DNA from: Promicromonospora iranensis
GTDB lineage: Bacteria; Actinomycetota; Actinomycetes; Actinomycetales; Cellulomonadaceae
NCBI RefSeq assembly: GCF_028994805.1
Contig: NZ_JAJQQP010000014.1
Span: forward strand, 1 to 64,000
Direction of reading: 5' to 3'
Length of the DNA: 64,000 nucleotides
Position 1 is the stretch's first letter, and the number at the start of each line of letters is the position of its first letter. Of this stretch, positions 57,451-64,000 are shown piece after piece. The notes beneath the pieces were generated by a model that was not told the origin of the DNA, did not search any database, and saw only the letters and a list, made by a program, of their open reading frames with translations. Position numbers and translations under genes: made by a program.

Positions 57451-57561
57451 CGGGCGGAGAACAAGAACACCTGCGCGGACGTCAAGGGACGAAACAGGTG
57501 AGCCGCCCTCTGGAGGCGCCTCGTCGGCCCAGTCCGCGCAGGTGTTCTCGTTCTCCGCCCG
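57451..57561. repeat. 30-base inverted repeat with 51-base loop between convergent genes
   Basis: Arms 57451-57480 and 57532-57561 are reverse complements with a single mismatch. The left arm is preceded by GAAGAG, forming the GAAGAGCGGGCG string (57445-57456) also present at 51348-51359. It lies 71 bases after the beta-helix stop and 31 bases before the fkbP stop. It may terminate transcription in both directions, but its length suggests a mobile or structured element. Confidence 0.85.
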
Positions 57562-57592
57562 CGGGCCCGCCAGTGCGAGCCTTAGAACAGCG

Positions 57593-57994
57593 TCACTTGA
57601 CGTCGACGATGTCCACGACGAACACCAGGGTGTCACCGCCGCCGATCCCGGCCTGCGGCACCCCGCGCGCACCGTAGCCGTGCTCCGGCGGGATCGACAG
57701 GAGCAGGCGCGAGCCGACGTTCTGGCCGACCATGCCCTTGTCCCAGCCACCGATGACGGCGCCGACGCCGATCGGGAAGTCGATGGTGGTGCCGCGGTCG
57801 TACGAGTTGTCGAACACGTGGCCGCCCCAGGTCTGACCCAGGTAGTTCACCACGATGGTGCGGCCGGACTCGACGACCGGGCCGTTGCCCTCGGAGAGCA
57901 CCTGCACCTGCAGGCCGGCGGGCGCACCACCCTCGGGGAACGTCAGCTCCGGCTTGTCACCGAAGGTGCCGGAGGCGGTAGGAAGCGTGGTCAC
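57593..57994 (-). CDS. FKBP-type peptidyl-prolyl cis-trans isomerase
   Basis: A 133-residue cytoplasmic FKBP: VVNYLGQTWGGHVFDNSYDRGTTIDFPIGVGAVIGGWDKGMVGQNVGSRLLLSIPPEHGYG contains the usual active-site aromatic and Asp positions, with the final strand DTLVFVVDIVDV. It catalyses proline isomerisation during folding. GTG 57994 has GAGAGG 8 bases upstream; the frame remains open into the LysR gene region by chance. Confidence 0.94.
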   Translation of the reverse strand: MTTLPTASGTFGDKPELTFPEGGAPAGLQVQVLSEGNGPVVESGRTIVVNYLGQTWGGHVFDNSYDRGTTIDFPIGVGAVIGGWDKGMVGQNVGSRLLLSIPPEHGYGARGVPQAGIGGGDTLVFVVDIVDVK

Positions 57995-58053
57995 GAGGAT
58001 TGCCTCTCGATCGGGATGGCGCCGGGCAGTCCCGGCGCCGGTACCCGCCCACC

Positions 58054-58965
58054 CTATGCGGCCACCACTGCCGCCCGCGAAGCGACCGCGGCCTGCCGCA
58101 GCGCGTCCAGTGCGGCGATCGCGGGCGGGGTGTGCGCGACGGCGTCCTGCAGCACGGCGTAGATCGAGCGCACGGGCGTGGGACGCACCACGGGCACCGC
58201 GACGGTCGCCGGCGGCAGGTTGACGGCACCGAGCTCGGGCAGCACCGTCATGCCGATGCCGGCCTCGACGAACGCGACCGCCGTCGGGTAGTCGTGCGCC
58301 TCGACGCGGAACGTGGGGCTGAAGCCGGCGGCCGTGCACGCCTCCAGGAGGTTGCGCCGGCACCAGCCGCGCGCGAAGTCGTTGTCGACCCAGGACTCGT
58401 CCGCGAGCTCGGCGAGCTCGATCTCGTCCCGGTCGGCGAACCGGTGGCTCCGCGGCAGGACGGCGACGTACGGGTCGTCGAGGAGGTGGTGCGCCGTGAA
58501 GCCGCTCCCCGCGGCGAACTCGGCGTTCGCGACGACCACCTGCAGGTCGGCCCGGTCCTCGGTCTTGTCCGGGATGTGCTCGGCCAGCTCGAGGTCGAGG
58601 CGGACGCCGGGAAACTCCGTGGTCACGGTGCGCACGACGTCGGGCAGCCAGGCGGAGCCGACCGAGGCGAAGTAGGCCACCGAGAGCAAGCCGGTGCGCC
58701 CCGCGCGCAGGTCGGCGACCATGGCCTCGGCCTCGCCCAGCCGTTCGAGCACGCCGTCGGCCTGCGCGGCCAGAGCGTGCCCGGCGGCGGTGGGCCGGAT
58801 GCCGCGGCCGTGTCGCGCCAGGAGCTTGAGCCCTGTCTCGCGCTGGAGCGCGGAGACGTGCTGGCTGACGGCGGAGGGTGTGTAGCCGAGGTTCGCCGCG
58901 GCCGCGCCGATGGACCCGGAGGCGACGACGGAACGGAAGACGCGGAGGCGGTGGACGTCGAGCAT
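58054..58965 (-). CDS. LysR-family regulator
   Basis: A 303-residue regulator: helix-turn-helix VFRSVVASGSIGAAAANLGYTPSAVSQHVSALQRETG (residues 9-45) and LysR effector domain from about 90. It is divergent from an EamA transporter gene with 82 bases between, so control of that exporter is likely. The ATG at 58965 is leaderless (TACAGT, six bases). Confidence 0.92.
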   Translation of the reverse strand: MLDVHRLRVFRSVVASGSIGAAAANLGYTPSAVSQHVSALQRETGLKLLARHGRGIRPTAAGHALAAQADGVLERLGEAEAMVADLRAGRTGLLSVAYFASVGSAWLPDVVRTVTTEFPGVRLDLELAEHIPDKTEDRADLQVVVANAEFAAGSGFTAHHLLDDPYVAVLPRSHRFADRDEIELAELADESWVDNDFARGWCRRNLLEACTAAGFSPTFRVEAHDYPTAVAFVEAGIGMTVLPELGAVNLPPATVAVPVVRPTPVRSIYAVLQDAVAHTPPAIAALDALRQAAVASRAAVVAA

Positions 58966-58971
58966 GGGCTC

Positions 58972-58977
58972 ACTGTA
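58972..58977 (-). promoter_or_regulatory. -10 box (TACAGT) for leaderless LysR gene
   Basis: TACAGT on the minus strand, six bases, then ATG at 58965. Confidence 0.65.
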
Positions 58978-59047
58978 CAGCCAGACTGAATCCAGATGAA
59001 GGAAGAATCGCTGGTGCTTCACAGTGGTTCGGGGCCACCATCGCACC

Positions 59048-60010
59048 ATGACGAACACCACGGCCGATAACCGCCAGACCCGGGCTCCCGCCTCGGGCAG
59101 AGTCCCGGACATGACCGTGACCGCCGTGCCCGCCCCGCCGGTCACGAACCGCTTCCTCGTGCCGGCAGCCGCCGCGGTGACCGTGGTGCTGTGGGCCTCG
59201 GCGTTCATCGGCATCCGCTCCGCGGGCGTCGACTACTCGCCGGGCGCGCTCACCCTGGGCCGGATCCTCGTCGGCACCGTCGCGCTCACGGTCATGGCCG
59301 CCCTGGCCCGCAAGCTGCGGCTGCCGCGCGGCCGGACCCTGGTGGGCATCATCGTCTGGGGCGTGCTCTGGTTCGGGCTCTACAACCTCGCTCTCAACGC
59401 GGCCGAGCGCACCCTCGACGCGGGCACCGCGTCCCTCCTGGTCGGTCTCGCACCGATCCTCATCGCGGTGTTCGCCGGCATCTCCCTCGGCGAGGGCTTC
59501 CCGGCCCGGCTCCTGCTGGGCATCGGCATCGCGTTCGCCGGCGTCGCCGGGATCGCGCTGGCCTCGTCAAGCGGGGCCTCGGACGCGGTCAGCGTCGTGC
59601 TCGGGCTCGCCGCCGCCGTCGTCTACGCCGGCAGCACGATCCTGCAGAAGCGCCTGCTGCCGACGGTCGACTCCCTCACCATGACCTGGCTGGGCTGCGC
59701 GGCCGGCACCGTCGCGTGCCTCCCGTTCGCCCCGGCGCTCCTCGACGAGCTCGCCGCGGCCCCGACGTCGGCCACCCTGAGCGTCGTCTACCTCGGCGTC
59801 TTCCCCACCGCCATAGCCTTCGCCACCTGGGGTTTCGCCCTGACCCGGACGACCGCCGGCCGGCTCGGCGCGGCCACCTACGCCGCCCCGCCGCTGGCCG
59901 TGCTCATGTCGTGGGCCCTGCTGGACGAGATCCCCGCACCGGTCGCGCTGGTCGGCGGGGCGCTGTGCCTGGCGGGCGTCCTGGTGGCGACGCTACGGCT
60001 CCGCTCCTGA
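59048..60010 (+). CDS. EamA/DMT family transporter
   Basis: A 320-residue drug/metabolite transporter with two EamA repeats and about ten hydrophobic helices starting near residue 37 (PAAAAVTVVLWASAFIGIRSAG). The second repeat begins near residue 170 (VVLGLAAAVVYAGSTILQKRLLP). Such proteins export amino acids or metabolites; the divergent LysR gene supports a regulated exporter. ATG 59048 is used, but no ribosome binding site or TANNNT box supports it; ATG 59111 is possible. Confidence 0.88.
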   Translation: MTNTTADNRQTRAPASGRVPDMTVTAVPAPPVTNRFLVPAAAAVTVVLWASAFIGIRSAGVDYSPGALTLGRILVGTVALTVMAALARKLRLPRGRTLVGIIVWGVLWFGLYNLALNAAERTLDAGTASLLVGLAPILIAVFAGISLGEGFPARLLLGIGIAFAGVAGIALASSSGASDAVSVVLGLAAAVVYAGSTILQKRLLPTVDSLTMTWLGCAAGTVACLPFAPALLDELAAAPTSATLSVVYLGVFPTAIAFATWGFALTRTTAGRLGAATYAAPPLAVLMSWALLDEIPAPVALVGGALCLAGVLVATLRLRS

Positions 60011-60034
60011 CCTTCGGTCGTGAGCAACCACAGC

Positions 60035-61372
60035 TCACGACTCGACGGCGCCCGCCTTGCGCTCCAGGACCGAGCGCTCGGCGGCGTTGCCGCACAGCTC
60101 GGCGGCACGCAGGTACTCACCACGGGCCTCGGTCGTGCGCCCGAGCCGTGCGAGCAGCTCGCCGCGCACGCCGGGCAGCAGGTGCGAGCCCGCGAGCACG
60201 CCCTTATCCACCAGCCCGTCCACCACCTGCAGCCCGAGGGCGGGACCGCGGGCCATGGCGACCGCCACCGCGCGGTTCAGGTCCACCACAGGAGAGGGAG
60301 CCAGGCGGCCGAGCGCCTCGTAGAGCACCACGATCCGCTCCCAGTCCGTCTCGGCCACCGAGCGCGCCACCGCGTGGCACTCCGCGATCGCCGCCTGCAG
60401 GGCGTACACCCCCATGCCGGACGGCCCGGTGGCGCGCCGCAGCGCCGCCCTGCCCCGGATGATCGCCGCGCGGTCCCAGCGGCGCCGGTCCTGGTCCTCC
60501 AGGAGCACCGGTTCCCCCGCTGGTCCCACCCGCGCCGGGAACCGCGCGGCGGTCAGCTCGAGCAGCGCGAGCAGGCCGAACGTCTCCGGCTCGGGTGCGT
60601 GTCTGGCCAGCACGCGGGTCAGGCGCACGGCCTCGCGCGCCAGGTCGTGCCGGATCCAGTCGTCGCCCGACGTCGCCGACGAGCCTTCCGTGAAGATCAC
60701 GTACAGCACCCCGCGCACCGACGAGAGCCGGGCGGCCCGGTCCGCGCCGTCGGGCAGCTCGAACGGGACCTGCGCCGCGGCGATGGTCTTCTTGGCACGC
60801 GTGATGCGCGCCTGCACCGTCGCGACCGGAACGAGGAACGCGCGGGCGATCTCGTCGCTCGTCAGACCGCCCACCACCCGCAGCGTCAGCGCGATCTGCG
60901 CCTCCCTCGACAGCACGGGGTGGCAGGCCACGAACATGAGGGCGAGCACGTCGTCCTCGATCCGGTCCGGGTCGAAGGCGGCCGGATCAGAACCCAGTTC
61001 ACCTGTGACGATGCTCGTGCCGGCGGCCACGGACGGGCCTCCGGCGCCCGACGTCGCCTCGCCGTCGGCCAGGCCGTGCGCGAGCGCCGCGTACCGCTCG
61101 TCGCGCCCGGCCCGGCGTCGGTAGGCGTCGATCGCCCGGCGCCGCGCCGTCGCGATGAGCCATGCCGCGGGATCGCGCGGCGTGCCGTCGCGCGGCCAGG
61201 AGACGAGCGCCGCGGCGAGCGCCTCCTGGGCCACGTCCTCGGCGAGCTCGAAGTCGCGGGTGTAGCGGGTGAGCGCGCCCACGATGTGCGCGGACTCGAT
61301 CCGCCAGACCGCCTCGACGGCCCGCCGTGCGGCGTCCTCGCCGGTCAGAGCTGGCCGGTCGACTCGCGCCAC
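60035..61372 (-). CDS. ECF42-type sigma factor with C-terminal TPR-like domain (copy 2)
   Basis: A 445-residue paralogue of the sigma factor at 38194: region 2 (DFELAEDVAQEALAAALVSWP, AAWLIATARRRAIDAYRRRAG), region 4 (AQIALTLRVVGGLTSDEIARAFLVPVATVQARITRAKKTI) and the long helical extension (EALGRLAPSPVVDLNRAVAVAM). GTG 61372 is chosen because AAGGAG lies 5 bases upstream; it makes the gene overlap the DGPF gene's 3' end by 28 bases. No anti-sigma gene is adjacent. Confidence 0.92.
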   Translation of the reverse strand: MARVDRPALTGEDAARRAVEAVWRIESAHIVGALTRYTRDFELAEDVAQEALAAALVSWPRDGTPRDPAAWLIATARRRAIDAYRRRAGRDERYAALAHGLADGEATSGAGGPSVAAGTSIVTGELGSDPAAFDPDRIEDDVLALMFVACHPVLSREAQIALTLRVVGGLTSDEIARAFLVPVATVQARITRAKKTIAAAQVPFELPDGADRAARLSSVRGVLYVIFTEGSSATSGDDWIRHDLAREAVRLTRVLARHAPEPETFGLLALLELTAARFPARVGPAGEPVLLEDQDRRRWDRAAIIRGRAALRRATGPSGMGVYALQAAIAECHAVARSVAETDWERIVVLYEALGRLAPSPVVDLNRAVAVAMARGPALGLQVVDGLVDKGVLAGSHLLPGVRGELLARLGRTTEARGEYLRAAELCGNAAERSVLERKAGAVES

Positions 61373-61767
61373 GCGCGCTCCTTCTGGATGTGCTCGTTGT
61401 CCTGCGGGAAGTCCTCCAGCTGCTGGACGCGACGGATCTCCAGCTTGCTCCCCGGCCCGGCCAGCGGTGCCCGCTTGGCCCACTCGACGGCTTCCTCACG
61501 CGAGGCGACATCGACGATCCAGAAGCCGTTGAACAGCTCCTTGGTCTCGCCGTAGGGACCGTCGGTCACGACGGGCGTCTCGGAGGAGTAGTCGACGACG
61601 ACGGAATCGGTCTCGTCCGCGAGGCCCTCACCGGCGACGAGCACGCCCGCCTGGACCATGTCCTCGTTGAACCTGCCCATGTCGTTCATGATCTTCTCGA
61701 AGTCCATGTTCTCGTAGACGGCCTTCGTCTCGTCGGTCGAGCGCATGATCAGCATGTACTTCGGCAT
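61345..61767 (-). CDS. DGPF/YCII-domain protein paired with ECF42 sigma (copy 2)
   Basis: A 140-residue YCII-fold protein beginning MPKYMLIMRSTDETKAVYEN, with VVTDGPYGETKELFNGFWIVDV near residues 66-87 and a charged C-terminal extension (DFPQDNEHIQKERAWREST) not present in copy 1. It overlaps the ECF42 start. The ATG has AGGAG 9 bases upstream. Confidence 0.93.
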   Translation of the reverse strand: MPKYMLIMRSTDETKAVYENMDFEKIMNDMGRFNEDMVQAGVLVAGEGLADETDSVVVDYSSETPVVTDGPYGETKELFNGFWIVDVASREEAVEWAKRAPLAGPGSKLEIRRVQQLEDFPQDNEHIQKERAWRESTGQL

Positions 61768-61957
61768 GGTCTCTTCTCCTGTTGTTCCGGGCCCCCTGAT
61801 GGGACCTTCTCACCCCTAGGTCGAACGGGAAACCGCTCGATCGACACAACCCGGATATTCCCAGGACGAATGCATGACGAAGCATGGAGCACGGGTTCTG
61901 CGCGTCACACACGCACGGCTTGCCACGTGCGCGGAACGTGCGGAACCCTTGAGTCTC

Positions 61958-63994
61958 ATGACGCTCGAATCGATTGAGCCCGTGGGGGCCGATGCCGAAG
62001 TCTCCACGGCATCCGGCAAATCCCCACGGCGCCGCCAGACCCCGAAGCCCACGAACTCGGGTCCGGTGAAGGGACATACGTCGAGCGACGGCGCCTCCCC
62101 GCGCGCCTGGGACGGACGCAGCAAGTTCCCGCACATCGGCGAGTACGGGTTCCTCTCGGACTGCGAGACCAACGCACTGATCGCACCGTCGGGCAGCGTC
62201 GAGTGGATGTGCGTGCCCCGACCCGACTCACCCAGCATCTTCGCCAAGATCCTCGACCGGGGAGCCGGCTACTTCCGCGTGGGCCCGCACGGTGTGCGCG
62301 TGCCCGTCGCGCGCCGCTACCTGCCCGGCACACTCATCCTCGAGACCACGTGGCAGACACCGACCGGCTGGCTCGTGGTGCGCGACGCGATGCTGATGGG
62401 CCCGTGGCACGACCTCGAGTCGCGCTCGGGCACGCACCGCCGCACCCCCACCGACGACGACGCCGAGCACATCCTGATGCGCACCATCAAGTGCGTGTCG
62501 GGCACGGTGGACCTCGAGGTCGTGTGCGAGCCACGCCCGGACTACGCGCGGGACGACGTGGACTGGGAATACGAGAACAGCGGGTACTCGTCGGTGGTGG
62601 CCCGCATCGGCGACTCCAACCCCGACCTGTACCTGCGGTCCAGCCTGCGGTTCGGCCTGGAGGGCAAGCGGGCCACCGCGCGCACGCGCATGACGGAGGG
62701 CGCGACGCACTTCGTCGCGATGTCGTGGGGCTCGCAGAGCGCGCCGACGACGTATGCGGGCGCCCTGGACGCGATGTGGCGCACCGAGCGGTTCTGGCGC
62801 GACTGGATCACGCAGGGCGAGTTCCCGGACCACCCGTGGCGCGCCTACCTCCAGCGGTCGGCGCTCACCCTGAAGGGGCTCACCTACTCCCCCACGGGCG
62901 CGCTGATCGCCGCCGCGACGACGTCCCTGCCCGAGACCCCGGGTGGCGAGCGCAACTGGGACTACCGGTACGCGTGGATCCGCGACTCGACGTTCGCGCT
63001 CTGGGGGCTCTACACGCTGGGCCTGGAGCGTGAGGCGAACGACTTCTTCGCGTTCATCCAGGACGTCTGCCGCGACAACCGGCAGCTCCAGATCATGTAC
63101 GGCGTGGGCGGCGAGGAGACCCTGGAGGAGTTCGAGCTGCCGCACCTGTCGGGCTACGAGGGCGCACAGCCCGTCCGGATCGGCAACGCCGCGTACGACC
63201 AGCGGCAGCACGACGTGTGGGGCGCGGTCCTGGACTCCGTGTGGCTGCACGCCAAGTCGCGTGACCAGCTCCCCGAGTCGCTGTGGCCCATCCTCAAGCG
63301 GCAGGTCGAGGAGGCGGCGAAGCACTGGCACGAGCCCGACCGGGGCATCTGGGAGGTGCGCGGCGAGCCGCAGCACTTCACCAGCTCCAAGCTCATGTGC
63401 TGGGTGGCGATGGACCGCGGCGCCAAGCTCGCCCGGCTGTACGACGAGCCCGACTACGCCCAGTCGTGGCAGAAGATCGCCGACGAGATCTCCGACGACA
63501 TCTGCACCAAGGGCGTGGACGAGCGCGGCGTCTTCACGCAGCGCTACGGCGACCCGGCGCTCGACGCCTCGCTCCTGCTCGTGCCGCTGCTGCGGTTCCT
63601 GCCGCCGGACGACCATCGCGTCAAGGCGACGGTGCTGGCGATCGCGGACGAGCTCACCGAGGACGGCCTGGTGCTGCGCTACCGCACCGAGGAGACCGAC
63701 GACGGCCTGCAGGGCGAGGAGGGCACCTTCACCATCTGCTCGTTCTGGCTCGTGTCGGCGCTGGTCGAGATCGGTGAGGTGGAGCGCGCCAAGGCGCTGT
63801 GCGAGCGGCTGCTCGGCTACGCGTCGTCGCTCAACCTCTACGCCGAGGAGATCGAGCCGGGCAGCGGCCGGCACCTGGGGAACTTCCCGCAGGCGTTCAC
63901 GCACCTGGCGCTGATCAACGCCGTGATGCACGTGATCAAGGCGGAGAACGGCGAGGCGGAGAAGGGCTACTTCGGAGTCACCCGCCCGGTCTGA
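61958..63994 (+). CDS. GH15 family protein, mycobacterial trehalase-like
   Basis: A 678-residue glycoside hydrolase family 15 enzyme. FPHIGEYGFLSDCETNALIAPSGSVEWMCVPRPDSPSIFAKILDRGAG near residue 60 and RRYLPGTLILETTWQTPTGWLVVRDAML follow closely the trehalase Rv2402 of M. tuberculosis. The (alpha/alpha)6 barrel carries GGERNWDYRYAWIRDSTFALW and EEGTFTICSFWLVSALVEIGEVERA with the expected acidic residues. Trehalose hydrolysis is likely; other alpha-glucosides are possible. The start is uncertain: ATG 61958 was preferred to ATG 61874 because the 28 codons between lack GC-rich third positions. The first 55 residues are disordered. Confidence 0.88.
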   Translation: MTLESIEPVGADAEVSTASGKSPRRRQTPKPTNSGPVKGHTSSDGASPRAWDGRSKFPHIGEYGFLSDCETNALIAPSGSVEWMCVPRPDSPSIFAKILDRGAGYFRVGPHGVRVPVARRYLPGTLILETTWQTPTGWLVVRDAMLMGPWHDLESRSGTHRRTPTDDDAEHILMRTIKCVSGTVDLEVVCEPRPDYARDDVDWEYENSGYSSVVARIGDSNPDLYLRSSLRFGLEGKRATARTRMTEGATHFVAMSWGSQSAPTTYAGALDAMWRTERFWRDWITQGEFPDHPWRAYLQRSALTLKGLTYSPTGALIAAATTSLPETPGGERNWDYRYAWIRDSTFALWGLYTLGLEREANDFFAFIQDVCRDNRQLQIMYGVGGEETLEEFELPHLSGYEGAQPVRIGNAAYDQRQHDVWGAVLDSVWLHAKSRDQLPESLWPILKRQVEEAAKHWHEPDRGIWEVRGEPQHFTSSKLMCWVAMDRGAKLARLYDEPDYAQSWQKIADEISDDICTKGVDERGVFTQRYGDPALDASLLLVPLLRFLPPDDHRVKATVLAIADELTEDGLVLRYRTEETDDGLQGEEGTFTICSFWLVSALVEIGEVERAKALCERLLGYASSLNLYAEEIEPGSGRHLGNFPQAFTHLALINAVMHVIKAENGEAEKGYFGVTRPV

Positions 63995-64000
63995 CCTCCC

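Noticed and set aside
61874-61957. Earlier ATG for the GH15 gene
   Set aside because: The 28 added codons have weak GC3 and no similarity to related trehalases; ATG 61958 is preferred, though neither start has a good ribosome binding site.
1-64000. tRNA, rRNA, riboswitch, insertion sequence, attachment site or replication origin
   Set aside because: I looked in the gaps between genes on both strands and saw no cloverleaf, ribosomal sequence, transposase, integrase or DnaA-box cluster; a covariance-model search would be the decisive test.

Overview
This 64 kb window is chromosomal DNA from a high-GC actinobacterium. The markers are a WhiB1-type Fe-S regulator, mycothiol S-conjugate amidase, the coproporphyrin-type heme branch (HemH/CpfC with HemQ/ChdC), many GTG starts, many apparently leaderless genes and very strong third-position GC. 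The saccharolytic content (cellobiose uptake operon with a GH1 beta-glucosidase, GH2 beta-mannosidase, GH36 alpha-galactosidase, GH15) and a LAATG (class E) sorting signal fit the order Micrococcales, in the Cellulomonas/Promicromonospora neighbourhood. That placement is inference. I saw no rRNA, tRNA, CRISPR array, insertion sequence or phage. The window looks like ordinary backbone plus carbohydrate and regulatory genes.

Layout. 1-7.0 kb: truncated ABC ATPase; orphan tandem-ATPase FtsK/EssC-like protein; small membrane protein; whiB1 convergent with the histidine kinase pdtaS; DUF2505 gene. 7.2-14.9 kb: cellobiose-type operon with two tandem paralogous binding proteins, two permeases, GH1 and a LacI/CebR repressor, with LacI-type operators before each binding protein. 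14.9-19.4 kb: putA and a divergent PAS-AraC regulator. 19.4-22.0 kb: DrrAB-like ABC exporter divergent from a TetR gene, with two inverted operators. 22.3-32.6 kb: glutamate dehydrogenase, PrmC-related methyltransferase, hemH-hemQ, LysR/MFS pair, glycerate kinase, alanine dehydrogenase with divergent LysR, MarR. 32.8-38.1 kb: a block resembling M. tuberculosis Rv1080c-Rv1086 (Z-prenyl transferase, hemolysin III, mca, DUF4307, greA). 38.2-45.7 kb: first ECF42/DGPF pair, threonine dehydratase, AI-2E transporter, YdeI, metallophosphoesterase, MsrA, SpeE-like enzyme. 45.8-52.3 kb: pentapeptide protein, beta-mannosidase plus alpha-galactosidase, and a sortase-anchored repeat protein. 52.4-58 kb: HTH-less LysR sensor protein divergent from DUF5997 plus a RlmG/RsmC-like methyltransferase, then a secreted beta-helix protein. 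57.6-64 kb: FKBP, LysR/EamA pair, second ECF42/DGPF pair, GH15 trehalase-like enzyme.

How the parts work together. The ceb operon should import cello-oligosaccharides, hydrolyse them in the cytoplasm and repress itself through CebR. The GH2/GH36 pair should finish galactomannan oligosaccharides in the cytoplasm. PutA, GDH, alanine dehydrogenase and threonine dehydratase form an amino-acid catabolic theme, two of them beside a dedicated divergent regulator. Non-coding structure is prominent: at least eleven genes carry TANNNT six to eight bases before an ATG/GTG (leaderless starts), several operators overlap promoters, and four long inverted repeats sit between genes.
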